Source: Pseudomonadota bacterium | Lineage (GTDB): Bacteria; Pseudomonadota; Gammaproteobacteria; Berkiellales; Berkiellaceae | Length of the DNA stretch: 55,527 nucleotides | Assembly: GCA_018242045.1 (NCBI GenBank) | Contig: JAFECR010000024.1 | Location: forward strand, 2,850-58,376 | Direction: 5' to 3' | Part shown: in pieces, positions 18,429 through 26,771 of the stretch | How the letters are laid out: every line of letters starts with the position of its first letter | Position numbering within the stretch: the first letter of the stretch is position 1 | Program-made: the position numbers and the translations under genes | Notes under the pieces: model-generated | Databases searched by the model: none | The model's input: only the letters and a program-made list of their open reading frames with translations | What the model was told of the DNA's origin: nothing

Positions 18429-18540
18429 TAGGTCCTACTTGATCTTGCGCTGCGAGTGCGTAAAGATGTGCTTTAGTGTGTTTGGCATTAATTTTATTTT
18501 CAGTTAATATGGCTCACAAGCCAGTTAAAGGCTAAGGAGC

Positions 18541-18588
18541 ATGCTTTAACTATTTAGTTTTCAGTAGAAGTTAAATAGTGAAAAGCAT
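18541..18588. other. Long inverted repeat downstream of gcvPB
   Basis: Arms ATGCTTTAACTATTTAG and TTAAATAGTGAAAAGCAT are nearly complementary around a 13-14 base loop. It lies 113 bases after the gcvPB stop and 64 before the histidine-rich protein start. The stem is AT-rich with no T tract, so it could be a transcript-end or leader structure rather than a classical terminator. The rest of the 18429-18651 gap shows nothing recognisable. Confidence 0.5.
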
Positions 18589-18651
18589 ATTAACAAGATA
18601 AACTTGATAACTTAAATAATAAAGTTTCATGGTTATTAAGGATGATTTCCC

Positions 18652-19800
18652 ATGCGTATGAAATCTGTTTTGGCACTTTCCGCTCTCTGGGCTAGTACTT
18701 TTTTAGCCAGCAATGCTTATGCTGCATCGCAGCCTGCAAAGCAAACAACAGGACAAACAACAAAAATTGCACAAGCACCTACGGCAGATGAGCAAGCATC
18801 TGATTCTGCGTCATCTGTAGCACAGGAAACAGTTCAACCAACCGATGCAGTGCAAAAAGAGAAAGCCGCATCGAAGAAGCATCGTGCTCATCGAAAAAAG
18901 CATCGTAAACACCGTAAACATCATAGACATCATCACCATGATGGACACCATGATGGTCATAAACATAAGCACAAACACAAGCATAAACACAAGGAAGAGG
19001 TTCACCATCATCACCATGATGGCCAGCATCATGATAGTCGCCACCACCACGAGGCTGAGGCTGTCTATCATGTCGATGAGCATCCTCAACACGACTTCAT
19101 ATTTGCAGAATTCCCAGCTAATAACTTCTTGTTAGGTGGATCTCTTGGCTATACAGTACAAAAAGAAAACTTTATAACCACCTATACTGCGCCGATACCA
19201 GCCCCTAATCCTGGGGGAGTTAATAGACGCATTCCAGGCTATACGTCAAATAGCGTAAAAATTACTGAACAAGGTGTTTTATTCGGGTTACTTGCTGGAT
19301 GGCAATGGCGCTTTATGCGTTGGATGGTCGGGCTTGAAGCGAATGTTGATTTTTCCACTGATTTTGAAAAAGATCGTCAGTTTGTCGATCAAGAAATGAA
19401 TAATGATATTCTGACCGGTACCCTATTATATGAACGTGGTGACATCTATGCCTTAACCACGCGAGCAGGATACTTTGTTACGCCATTCTTTATGCCTTAC
19501 GTTCGTGCAGGCGCTCAAATGAGCAGGGATGTGGTAAATTATCAAGCAATGATTGGATTGGCTGGTTCCCAAGTGCCTGACTTTAGCTCTAAGAAAAAGG
19601 ATGTCTACGGTTACGTATTGGGGATTGGCGCTGAATTCCCAACCTACATAGGTTCTTCGACGATCCGCTTTGAGTACAACTTTGTTCGTACGGATAGCGT
19701 CATCATTGAAGATAGTGCCTTCCCAATTGTTGGTAACCATAAATTCCGTTATCCTGAATCCCATATTGGTAAGATTGCTTGGGTATGGAATTTCTTATAA
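18652..19800 (+). CDS. Outer-membrane beta-barrel protein with histidine-rich periplasmic/N-terminal domain
   Basis: A 382-residue protein. It has a signal peptide (residues 1-24, ending NAYA), then a Gln/Thr/Ala-rich spacer. Residues 77-147 are extraordinarily basic and His-rich (31 His in 71 residues, with an HK alternation at 103-114). From about residue 155 there is an 8-stranded barrel, ending in the aromatic-rich strand WVWNFL typical of Bam-recognised proteins. The barrel shares strand motifs with the twelve paralogues downstream (GLLAGWQ.., MVGLEANVDF, PFFMPYVRAG, GIGAEFP, RFEYNF) but has no cysteine. Metal binding by the His tract is an inference. AAGGA precedes the ATG, and a strong terminator follows. 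Confidence 0.88.
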   Translation: MRMKSVLALSALWASTFLASNAYAASQPAKQTTGQTTKIAQAPTADEQASDSASSVAQETVQPTDAVQKEKAASKKHRAHRKKHRKHRKHHRHHHHDGHHDGHKHKHKHKHKHKEEVHHHHHDGQHHDSRHHHEAEAVYHVDEHPQHDFIFAEFPANNFLLGGSLGYTVQKENFITTYTAPIPAPNPGGVNRRIPGYTSNSVKITEQGVLFGLLAGWQWRFMRWMVGLEANVDFSTDFEKDRQFVDQEMNNDILTGTLLYERGDIYALTTRAGYFVTPFFMPYVRAGAQMSRDVVNYQAMIGLAGSQVPDFSSKKKDVYGYVLGIGAEFPTYIGSSTIRFEYNFVRTDSVIIEDSAFPIVGNHKFRYPESHIGKIAWVWNFL

Positions 19801-19825
19801 CCGCAATTTAAAGATGGGAAATCTT

Positions 19826-19862
19826 AAAGCGCCAGTTGAGCTCTCAACTTGGCGCTTTTTTT
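19826..19862 (+). terminator. Intrinsic terminator after the His-rich barrel gene
   Basis: AAAGCGCCAGTTGAG pairs with CTCAACTTGGCGCTTT and is followed by a T tract. It separates this gene from the barrel paralogues that start at 19878. Confidence 0.9.
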
Positions 19863-19877
19863 CACCCCGGAGTTAGT

Positions 19878-20657
19878 ATGGCGAAAAGCTGGAGAAAAGC
19901 ACTACTTTGTGTACCTTTGCTCTTTATGAGCAGCGCTTATGCTGATTGGCAAGGCAATTGGTTATTTGGTGTGTCAGGGATCTATACCGATCGCCGTGGG
20001 GAAGTTGATATTGGCACGCTCTATAACGGTGCTTTCCCACTATTTCCACTTAAAACCGAGTCTGGTAAACGATATTCTGATATTGGAGCTGGCTATGGGT
20101 TACTCGCAGGTTATCAGATAACATGCCAGGGTTGGATCTGGGGAATTGAAGCCAGTGTTGATTGGCTAGATATTTCAAGCAAGCGCGCTTTTGTTTACCC
20201 AGATTTGTTGCCATTTGAAATTACGCTAATTGAATGGCATGCCCAGTCGGAATATAAAAGCGAAGTCCCGCTTGTGGCATTGTCTGGGCGTATGGCTTAT
20301 AAAATGGCGCCTTATTTTATTTCCTATTTGCGTTTAGGGGTGGAAGGTGATGATGAATCGTTAGATGTTATCATTAGTCCAGGCACAGGCTCTATGCAAA
20401 GTACAGTTTTACATGCCAGTCGTTGGATTTGGCATTATATTTTAGGTGTGGGTTTTGAAGTGCCATTGGGCTGTTCTCCAATCACATTGAGAGCTGAATA
20501 TAACTTTCATTCACGCGCTGAGCCCCTCTTTGCACATGGTCGCATCCATGAAGGCGTGATAAATCCTTTCGTAGATCAAATTTTGCCGGTGTTTGATGCT
20601 GAAATGAGTACAATAACTAATTCAGGCAAAGTTTCTTTTGTTTGGAATTTTTCTTAA
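19878..20657 (+). CDS. Outer-membrane barrel paralogue 1
   Basis: 259 residues from ATG 19878, which has GGAG upstream; the longer frame from 19836 overlaps the terminator. It has a signal peptide ending SSAYA, then an 8-stranded barrel of the OMP_b-brl type: strand 1 DWQGNWLFGVSG, GYGLLAGYQITC, GWIWGIEASVDW, ISYLRLGVEG, RAEYNFHSR, and a final strand KVSFVWNFS. The mature part has exactly two Cys, one at turn 1 (YQITC) and one at turn 3 (PLGCSPI). The ligand or host partner is unknown. It is the first of twelve tandem paralogues and the most divergent from the later clade. Confidence 0.85.
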   Translation: MAKSWRKALLCVPLLFMSSAYADWQGNWLFGVSGIYTDRRGEVDIGTLYNGAFPLFPLKTESGKRYSDIGAGYGLLAGYQITCQGWIWGIEASVDWLDISSKRAFVYPDLLPFEITLIEWHAQSEYKSEVPLVALSGRMAYKMAPYFISYLRLGVEGDDESLDVIISPGTGSMQSTVLHASRWIWHYILGVGFEVPLGCSPITLRAEYNFHSRAEPLFAHGRIHEGVINPFVDQILPVFDAEMSTITNSGKVSFVWNFS

Positions 20658-20692
20658 AAAGCTGACTATACTCTTTTCATTTTGTATCTCTT

Positions 20693-20721
20693 TTGACAGA
20701 GCACCAATTTACAACTAATCG
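20693..20721 (+). promoter_or_regulatory. Possible sigma70 promoter for barrel paralogue 2
   Basis: A perfect -35 TTGACA (20693-20698), a 17-base spacer, and a weak -10 TAATCG. It precedes paralogue 2 by about 28 bases. Confidence 0.45.
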
Positions 20722-20748
20722 TTAGTAAATTGTCATAAATAGTCAGTG

Positions 20749-21552
20749 ATGATGAAAATAAGAATATTTTTACTTTTGTTTTATTGTTGCACAGGCCCAT
20801 TGCAAGCGATACAAGCTTGGCCCATGCCATGCATAGGAAATTGTTGGCACATACCTTGGGGTACTTTTTTAGTGGGCGCTAGAGGCGGTTATGGTGAGCG
20901 CCTTGGCGATGTAAACATTACTTTAGTCTATACCAGTCCTTTGGAAGATATTCCCTCTAGCTTTATTATTGAAGATTATACAGATTTTGGCTACAGAACT
21001 GGGATCTTTGCTGGATATCAGATCCAGTGCGGTCGTTTTGTACTTGGTGCTGAATTCTCTATTGATTGGGATAATATGCAAGATGCCCATTATTTTTCAT
21101 TTTCAGATGCCAATGGCCAAGTTGAATTACCAGGCTTTGCCTATGCTGCTATGGCTCGATATGATTATGGCGTCACTTACGGTCTAAGCGCAAGACTGGG
21201 TTATCAAATGTCACACTGTTTTATGCCGTACTTTCGTTTAGGCTTGGAACAAAGTGATGACACCTTAACGGTTGCTTTTGCAGGTTTTCCAACCATATAT
21301 AATTTTTCAGTAATAACCCAAGGAGAATCACGCCAACTACGTTATGTTGCAGGCATCGGATTTGAAGCGCCGCTTCCTTTTATACCGTTTGTCACCTATC
21401 GTGTCGAATATGATTATCATTCAAGAGGAAAAAATGCAGAAGCATTAGGGATCATTAACGATGGTTTAGGATTTAATCCTTTCTTCATGAGTAAAATTCA
21501 TCCAAAAACACATACATTAGATCTTGCTTTGGTTTGGAACTTTGCCATATGA
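20749..21552 (+). CDS. Outer-membrane barrel paralogue 2
   Basis: About 267 residues. GTG 20746, ATG 20749 and ATG 20752 are all possible starts, as no clear ribosome site decides between them. It has a signal peptide, then a Cys-containing N-terminus (PMPC, GNC) that is unique in the family. The barrel motifs are GTFLVGARGGYG, TGIFAGYQIQC, FVLGAEFSIDWD, FMPYFRLGLE and VEYDYHSRG, with the final strand LDLALVWNFAI. It has four mature Cys: the N-terminal pair plus turn 1 (YQIQC) and turn 2 (MSHCFMP). It overlaps the next gene by 4 bases (ATGA). Confidence 0.83.
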   Translation: MMKIRIFLLLFYCCTGPLQAIQAWPMPCIGNCWHIPWGTFLVGARGGYGERLGDVNITLVYTSPLEDIPSSFIIEDYTDFGYRTGIFAGYQIQCGRFVLGAEFSIDWDNMQDAHYFSFSDANGQVELPGFAYAAMARYDYGVTYGLSARLGYQMSHCFMPYFRLGLEQSDDTLTVAFAGFPTIYNFSVITQGESRQLRYVAGIGFEAPLPFIPFVTYRVEYDYHSRGKNAEALGIINDGLGFNPFFMSKIHPKTHTLDLALVWNFAI

Positions 21553-22331
21553 AAAAAAAGGTGATGGGCTTTGGCTTTCTCCTTTTATTGCTGAATGTAT
21601 CATATGTTCATGCAGATCAATTTTTGCATCATCATTGGCCTGAAAATGTTTGGATAGATGAATGGGAAACTAATTTTTTAATTGCCGTTTTTGCAGGTTA
21701 TGGTGACAGAGAAGGCAACATGAATTTAAGCAAGCAATATGGCGGCTTTCCTCTAACCCCAAAAATGACGATTGTGAGGGATGTTACTGATACAGGCACG
21801 GTTTATGGTTTTGTCGGAGGCTATCAAGGTAAATGTCAACGATGGCTTCTCGGGGGAGAGATTAATGTGGAATCTCATCATTTTGGTACAACACACCCCT
21901 TTGCCTTTTCCGATCCTGCTGGTCTTTTAGGATGGAACGGTGATATCAGTTATCAAAGAGATTGGATGGTTGGTTTTACCTTTAGAGTGGGATATTACCT
22001 GGTTGATTATTTCTTGCCCTATGTGAGAATTGGCGGCGAAACAGGGCGAGATAAACTCATAACACATCTGACGAGTAATTTAACAACAATACCGACCTTA
22101 ACGTTAAGTGAAAAAGAATGGGTGTGGCGTTTTTTAAGTGGCGTGGGAATAGAGTTTCCGATTTATTGCACAGCACTAACGGTGCGCATGGAATATCAAT
22201 ATCACTCTAAAGGAAAAACTATCGAAACTAATCGTTTATTTACCGATGGTATAGTCAATCCAATTGCTAATAGTGATATGCAACCACACACGCAAACAGG
22301 TATTATTGCTATCGTAAGAAACTTTTCTTAG
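21549..22331 (+). CDS. Outer-membrane barrel paralogue 3
   Basis: 260 residues from ATG 21549, coupled to the preceding gene by an ATGA overlap. It has a signal peptide ending YVHADQ. The barrel has TNFLIAVFAGYGD, YGFVGGYQGKC, WLLGGEINVE, DYFLPYVRIGGE and RMEYQYHSKG, ending TGIIAIVRNFS. It has two mature Cys, at turn 1 (GKC) and turn 3 (IYCTAL), the same pairing as paralogues 1, 4 and 5. An Arg replaces the usual Trp/Tyr in the last strand (VRNF), which is unusual for the family. Confidence 0.85.
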   Translation: MKKKVMGFGFLLLLLNVSYVHADQFLHHHWPENVWIDEWETNFLIAVFAGYGDREGNMNLSKQYGGFPLTPKMTIVRDVTDTGTVYGFVGGYQGKCQRWLLGGEINVESHHFGTTHPFAFSDPAGLLGWNGDISYQRDWMVGFTFRVGYYLVDYFLPYVRIGGETGRDKLITHLTSNLTTIPTLTLSEKEWVWRFLSGVGIEFPIYCTALTVRMEYQYHSKGKTIETNRLFTDGIVNPIANSDMQPHTQTGIIAIVRNFS

Positions 22332-22393
22332 CTTGCAGCTAAGCGTTTTTGCTAATAAAATTAAATCAATCTTTAAACCTTGGGGTTAATATT

Positions 22394-23152
22394 ATGAAAA
22401 AAATGGGCGCTGCGCTTTGTCTGTCTTCAGCTTTATTAGCCTGCGCACCGGTGCAAGCTGGTTGGCAAGGTAACTGGTTACTAGGGGCATCGGGAGGTTA
22501 CTTTGATCGCAACGGGGATTTAATCATTACCCAAGTGGGTGCATTGGGGAGTCAGTCTATTATTAGACAAGGTTATGAGGATACGGGATGGTTACTTAGC
22601 TTATTGGGTGGTTACCAAATAAGATGTAACCAGTGGTTATTAGGCGCAGAGCTAAACGTAGATTGGTACGACATCAATGAAGACAATGATAATAATTTAG
22701 CGTTCACAACAGTAGAGGGTCCTATTGCGCAATTTGGCTGGAACGCCAATTTTACTTACAAACGTGATTGGGTTGTAGGATTAACTGGACGCTTGGGTTA
22801 CGAAGTTGCTCCTTATTTATTGCCCTATATTCGTTTAGGTGCTGAATGGAGTAGAGATAAATTAACCTACAGTCAAGCAATCAATGCTGCAATTATTCCT
22901 GCTGTAGGGAATTTTGTTGGAACGTTTAGTGACGAAGAAAATTCTGTACGGGTAGTGGCCGGGCTTGGTTTCGAAATACCAGTACCAAAATACAATTGTT
23001 TCACTATTAGGGCCGAGTATGACTTTCATTCAAGAGGTCAACGCGTGGATGCTGTTGGTCAAATGGTCACAGATGGCGAAGTCTTCTTGGTTAACGCTAG
23101 CCGCAAACCCTATACACAAACTGGCATTGTGTCTGTAGTGTGGAATATCTAA
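22394..23152 (+). CDS. Outer-membrane barrel paralogue 4
   Basis: 252 residues from ATG 22394; the frame extends upstream to 22349 but the signal peptide fits this start. It has a signal peptide ending PVQAG, then GWQGNWLLGASGGYFDR, LLGGYQIRCNQWLLGAELNVDW, LPYIRLGAEW and RAEYDFHSRG, with the final strand TGIVSVVWNI. It has two mature Cys, at turn 1 (IRC) and turn 3 (YNCFTI). The next gene's GTG start lies inside its last codons. Confidence 0.87.
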   Translation: MKKMGAALCLSSALLACAPVQAGWQGNWLLGASGGYFDRNGDLIITQVGALGSQSIIRQGYEDTGWLLSLLGGYQIRCNQWLLGAELNVDWYDINEDNDNNLAFTTVEGPIAQFGWNANFTYKRDWVVGLTGRLGYEVAPYLLPYIRLGAEWSRDKLTYSQAINAAIIPAVGNFVGTFSDEENSVRVVAGLGFEIPVPKYNCFTIRAEYDFHSRGQRVDAVGQMVTDGEVFLVNASRKPYTQTGIVSVVWNI

Positions 23153-23868
23153 AGCGTTTTCTTTCTAATCTTTGCTTTTGTTGGGCTTTGCTATTTTGTA
23201 CTGCTGCAAAAGCCCAATGGGAAAGCAATTGGCTACTTGGCCTTTCTGCAGCGCTTGCAGAGCGAGAAGATAAACTCGATCTAACAATTAACCATGGCGA
23301 TGAATTTTTCTCAGGGTTTAGTAATGATCAAGATGATAATGGTTTCGTAGCAGGGATCCTCGGCGGATACCAAATACGTTGCAATGATTGGTTATTTGGC
23401 GCTGAGTTAAACGCGCAATGGCAGGATTTGGGCCAAGAAAATATTACCGCTTTTACTGACGCTCTAGAGCATGGTATTGAATTAAATGCGCAATATCGTC
23501 AACGTAATATCATTGGCTTAAGTGGGCGTGCAGGTTATGAAATGTTCCCAGGTTTTTTACCCTATTTGAGATTAGGCGTGCTAACAAGCCGTGATAAATT
23601 AACGGTGGTGGGTGCTAGCCTGGATCCTGCAAGTTCGTTTGATATTGAAGGAGACCGTCAAGTGTATCGCTGGATGGGCGGTGTCGGCGTTGAATCTCCG
23701 ATTTGTATGTTAATGGGTTTATCAATACGGGCTGAATATAATTTTCAATCTAAAGGCGGTGTTGTGGAAGCAACTGGACTCAACTTTGATAATGTCTCCT
23801 TTGCGGCCGCACATATGAGACCAAAGACACATCAGTTGCTGGTGGCATTAGTCTTAAATTTTGTTTAA
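23140..23868 (+). CDS. Outer-membrane barrel paralogue 5
   Basis: 242 residues from a GTG that overlaps the previous stop by 13 bases, so expression probably depends on coupling. It has a signal peptide ending TAAKAQ, then QWESNWLLGLSAALAERED, VAGILGGYQIRCNDWLFGAELN, FLPYLRLGV and RAEYNFQSKG, ending LLVALVLNFV. It has two mature Cys, at turn 1 (IRC) and turn 3 (PICMLM). It ends the polycistronic half of the array; from here on each paralogue has its own promoter. Confidence 0.85.
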   Translation: MEYLKRFLSNLCFCWALLFCTAAKAQWESNWLLGLSAALAEREDKLDLTINHGDEFFSGFSNDQDDNGFVAGILGGYQIRCNDWLFGAELNAQWQDLGQENITAFTDALEHGIELNAQYRQRNIIGLSGRAGYEMFPGFLPYLRLGVLTSRDKLTVVGASLDPASSFDIEGDRQVYRWMGGVGVESPICMLMGLSIRAEYNFQSKGGVVEATGLNFDNVSFAAAHMRPKTHQLLVALVLNFV

Positions 23869-23870
23869 GT

Positions 23871-23899
23871 TTGACAAGTTAAATACCAGTACTTATACG
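23871..23899 (+). promoter_or_regulatory. Sigma70-type promoter, barrel paralogue 6
   Basis: TTGACA (23871-23876), a 17-base spacer, and TATACG (23894-23899), about 48 bases before the ATG. Confidence 0.75.
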
Positions 23900-23946
23900 T
23901 ATCTTAAGCGGATCTTTAACTTAAGATAAGTTTGGGGTGAACTTTC

Positions 23947-24699
23947 ATGAAGAATCTTAAATTGGCTTTATTATTATCAGCAGCCGTGATGGCAACGAGC
24001 GCTCAAGCACAATGGGATGGTAATTGGCTCTTGGGAGTATCAGCTGGTAAAGCTTGGCAAAATGATAATGAAGGCTTTAAGGTAAGTGTTTCAAGTGTCA
24101 CCTCATCTCAATTGTATAATATTGCAAATAACGAAGACAATGATGGTTTTATTTGGGGATTTTTGGGTGGTTACCAAGGGCGTTGCCATAACTTTCTTGC
24201 AGGAATTGAGCTTAATGTGGATTGGCGAGACGACGAAGATGACGTTAATTTTGTCGTTGTTAACCCTGTGGTTGGTCCAGTTGCAGCAACAATCAGTCAT
24301 GATAGAGGCGCAGTTGTAGGTATTACGGCTCGTTTTGGATATAACGTTTTACCTTGCCTTATGCCGTATATTCGATTGGGTGTGGATTATAACGAAAGAG
24401 CAACAGATTTTATCGGTGCTACCACTGCATTAGCAGAAAACATTCCTTTTGCAGTAGATAGTTCAGATGATGAAAGATGGGGGTTTGTGGGTGGTGCGGG
24501 CATTGAATATTTTATGCCATTTGTCAGAGGATTATCTTTGCGCGCAGAATGGGATTACCATACCAGAGCGCATAGCGATAATATCAACGCTCCTTTGGGA
24601 GAGGTGGTTATACCAACCAGTATTGGTATAAGTGACGGTGGTCAGCATTATGAACAAACAGCAAGAGCTTCTTTAGTTTATAATTTCCCAATTTACTAA
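23947..24699 (+). CDS. Outer-membrane barrel paralogue 6
   Basis: 250 residues, with GGGGTGA upstream of the ATG. It is the first member of the closely related second clade. It has a signal peptide ending SAQAQ, then QWDGNWLLGVSAGKAW, GFLGGYQGRCHNFLAGIELNVDW, LPCLMPYIRLGVDY, WGFVGGAGIEYFMP and RAEWDYHTR, with the last strand TARASLVYNF. It has two mature Cys, at turn 1 (GRC) and turn 2 (LPC). Loops 2 and 3 are acidic (DDEDD, SSDDE). A weak hairpin (24711-24730) follows the stop. Confidence 0.88.
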   Translation: MKNLKLALLLSAAVMATSAQAQWDGNWLLGVSAGKAWQNDNEGFKVSVSSVTSSQLYNIANNEDNDGFIWGFLGGYQGRCHNFLAGIELNVDWRDDEDDVNFVVVNPVVGPVAATISHDRGAVVGITARFGYNVLPCLMPYIRLGVDYNERATDFIGATTALAENIPFAVDSSDDERWGFVGGAGIEYFMPFVRGLSLRAEWDYHTRAHSDNINAPLGEVVIPTSIGISDGGQHYEQTARASLVYNFPIY

Positions 24700-24710
24700 A
24701 ATGGTTGAGA

Positions 24711-24730
24711 GCCTCTGTAGAAACAGGGGC
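24711..24730 (+). terminator. Probable terminator hairpin, barrel paralogue 6
   Basis: GCCTCTGT and ACAGGGGC form an 8-bp stem with one G-U pair and a 4-base loop. No T tract follows, so termination may be inefficient. Confidence 0.5.
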
Positions 24731-24822
24731 TTAGCAGTAAGTACTTAATTAGCTTTCTCATATCAATGTTGTTTTGCAAAAAAATCATAGCTGTTTCACT
24801 TAGTTTGTCTTTTCTAATTTGT

Positions 24823-24851
24823 TTGACAAGATAATTGCAACAGGTTATATC
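24823..24851 (+). promoter_or_regulatory. Sigma70-type promoter, barrel paralogue 7
   Basis: TTGACA (24823-24828), a 17-base spacer, and TATATC (24846-24851). Confidence 0.72.
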
Positions 24852-24893
24852 TTGTCGAATTGGTAGGTTCAAAATATGTTTGGGATAACATTT

Positions 24894-25643
24894 ATGAAAA
24901 AACTTAAATTAGCACTATTAGCATCAGCTGTATTTATGGCAGCAAGCGCACAAGCGCATTGGCAGGGGAATTTTTTATTAGGAGTATCTGCTGGCGGTGC
25001 TTGGCACAGCGGAGATGATAATATAGGTATTATTATCACTACTCCCGTTAATACTTCAGCGTTTACTGTTACAAATGATAATGACAACAATCATTTTATT
25101 TGGGGTTTGCTAGCTGGTTATCAAATGCGTAATGATAATTGGTTGGCAGGTCTTGAAGTAAACGTAGATTGGAGAGGCCATGATGATGACATCAATTTTG
25201 TCCTTCAAAATAATGTTACTGTGACTAGCCCAGCATTTGGAACATTTAGTCGAGATAGAGATGCCGTTGTCGGGATAACAGCTCGTTTTGGCTATTACGT
25301 TTTACCCTGCTTAACACCTTATATCCGATTAGGTGCTGATTATAGCGAGCGAGATATTAATTTTAATGCATTTATGCCCGATGTTGGCGTTACGGTTAGT
25401 AGCTTTGATGATCAAGATGATGATAGATGGGGCTTTGTTGGTGGCTTGGGTATAGAGTATTTTACCCCAATGATTCCTTGTTTATCTCTTAGAGCAGAAT
25501 GGGATTATCATAGCAGAAAGCATAATGATAATGATTTTAGCATAATAGCTTCTGATAGTAATGTGCTTTTCACTGTCAACGGTGATGGTAATCGCCATGA
25601 ACAAACGGCTATCGTATCGTTAGTTTATAATTTCCCAATTTAA
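24894..25643 (+). CDS. Outer-membrane barrel paralogue 7
   Basis: 249 residues from ATG 24894, chosen by alignment with its paralogues (they begin MKNLKL or MKKLKL); an in-frame ATG at 24876 is upstream. It has a signal peptide ending SAQAH, then HWQGNFLLGVSAGGAWH, LLAGYQMRNDNWLAGLEVNVDW, LPCLTPYIRLGADY and RAEWDYHSR. It is the only array member lacking the turn-1 Cys (MRND). It has instead turn-2 (LPC) and turn-3 (MIPCLS) cysteines, again exactly two. Loops are rich in Asp/Asn. Confidence 0.88.
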   Translation: MKKLKLALLASAVFMAASAQAHWQGNFLLGVSAGGAWHSGDDNIGIIITTPVNTSAFTVTNDNDNNHFIWGLLAGYQMRNDNWLAGLEVNVDWRGHDDDINFVLQNNVTVTSPAFGTFSRDRDAVVGITARFGYYVLPCLTPYIRLGADYSERDINFNAFMPDVGVTVSSFDDQDDDRWGFVGGLGIEYFTPMIPCLSLRAEWDYHSRKHNDNDFSIIASDSNVLFTVNGDGNRHEQTAIVSLVYNFPI

Positions 25644-25662
25644 TTTTTTCCGCAAATTAATT

Positions 25663-25692
25663 AACCCCTGTTTTTGCAGGGGTTTTTTTTTC
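25663..25692 (+). terminator. Intrinsic terminator, barrel paralogue 7
   Basis: AACCCCTG and CAGGGGTT form a stem followed by a long T run. The same CCCCTG/CAGGGG stem recurs after paralogues 8, 9 and 10. Confidence 0.92.
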
Positions 25693-25760
25693 TTACTATC
25701 AACTAAAATATTAGTAGTAACACTAATTTATAGTGTCACTTTTTTGACTGTATTTTTAGT

Positions 25761-25789
25761 TTGACAAGTTAATCACTGCTGATTATAAA
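25761..25789 (+). promoter_or_regulatory. Sigma70-type promoter, barrel paralogue 8
   Basis: TTGACA (25761-25766), a 17-base spacer, and TATAAA (25784-25789); close to consensus. Confidence 0.8.
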
Positions 25790-25828
25790 TAAGCTGAAGG
25801 ATTCAATATTTGTTGAGGATGACAATTT

Positions 25829-26596
25829 ATGAAAAATCTTAAATTAGTATTATTAGCATCAGTTGTGTTCATGGCAACGAATGTCCAAGCAGATTGGCAA
25901 GGGAATTTTCTATTAGGCGTATCTGCTGGCGGTGCATGGCATAATAATGATGATAATTTTAACGTAATAGTTGCAGGTGGTACTCCCGTTCAATCGCAAC
26001 TATTTACAGTTGGTGACGTAGGAAATGGCGATCACTTTATTTGGGGTTTTTTAGGCGGATACCAAGCTCGTTGCAACAATTGGTTAGCAGGTCTTGAAAT
26101 TAATGTTGATTGGAGAGGAGACGATGATGATGTTACCTATGTTATAGGAACGGATTCTCTCATAGGACCAGCAACTGGAACCATCAGTCGAGATAGAGAT
26201 GGTGTTTGGGGTATAACAGCCCGTTTAGGTTATAATATCTTACCCTGTTTGATGCCATATATCCGTTTGGGAGCAGATTTCACCAATAGAGATTTTGAAT
26301 TCGTTGGTACAACCACAGACTTAGCAACAAATGTTACTTGGAGTGTAGATGGAGATGGTAGCGACAAATGGGGCTTTGTAGGAGGGTTGGGGTTAGAATA
26401 CTTTATGCCAATGATTACAGGCCTTTCTTTAAGAGCTGAATGGAATTATCACGCTCGAAGCCATAATGATGATGATCTTATCGCAACCTTGGATCCAGCC
26501 ATCTTTGTTACTCCTATTACAGTTAGCGTTAATAATGGTGGCCATCACCATGAGCAAACTGCTAGAGCATCAGTCGTTTATAATTTCCCAATTTAA
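25829..26596 (+). CDS. Outer-membrane barrel paralogue 8
   Basis: 255 residues. It has a signal peptide ending NVQAD, then DWQGNFLLGVSAGGAWHNND, GFLGGYQARCNNWLAGLEINVDW, LPCLMPYIRLGADF, WGFVGGLGLEYFMPM and RAEWNYHARS, ending TARASVVYNF. It has two mature Cys (turn 1 and turn 2). Predicted loops 1, 2 and 4 carry Asp clusters. GAGGATG precedes the ATG by about 9 bases. It has its own promoter and terminator. Confidence 0.9.
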   Translation: MKNLKLVLLASVVFMATNVQADWQGNFLLGVSAGGAWHNNDDNFNVIVAGGTPVQSQLFTVGDVGNGDHFIWGFLGGYQARCNNWLAGLEINVDWRGDDDDVTYVIGTDSLIGPATGTISRDRDGVWGITARLGYNILPCLMPYIRLGADFTNRDFEFVGTTTDLATNVTWSVDGDGSDKWGFVGGLGLEYFMPMITGLSLRAEWNYHARSHNDDDLIATLDPAIFVTPITVSVNNGGHHHEQTARASVVYNFPI

Positions 26597-26614
26597 TAAT
26601 TCAGAAATTTCGTT

Positions 26615-26650
26615 AAACCCCTGTAAAAGCAGGGGTTTGTTTTTTTTTAT
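26615..26650 (+). terminator. Intrinsic terminator, barrel paralogue 8
   Basis: AAACCCCTG and CAGGGGTTT form a stem, followed by a T-rich stretch. Confidence 0.9.
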
Positions 26651-26698
26651 GCAATAATTAATTAGTTTTACCGTCATTTCTTTGACTGTTATTTAAGT

Positions 26699-26727
26699 TT
26701 GACAAATCAATACCTGCCGTTTATACC
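26699..26727 (+). promoter_or_regulatory. Sigma70-type promoter, barrel paralogue 9
   Basis: TTGACA (26699-26704), a 17-base spacer, and TATACC (26722-26727). Confidence 0.78.
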
Positions 26728-26771
26728 TTAAGTTGAGTGGTATTTTAACAACTTCAGTTGAGGGGAAAATT

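Noticed and set aside
18811..19135. Open frames on both strands across the His-rich tract
   Set aside because: Low-complexity CAT/CAC repeats leave other frames open; the signal peptide and barrel of the plus-strand frame show which is real.
20668..20692. A possible further arm of the palindromic repeat (TATACTC followed by TTTTCATTTTG)
   Set aside because: Only the first 8-10 bases match and no partner arm follows; chance similarity is likely.
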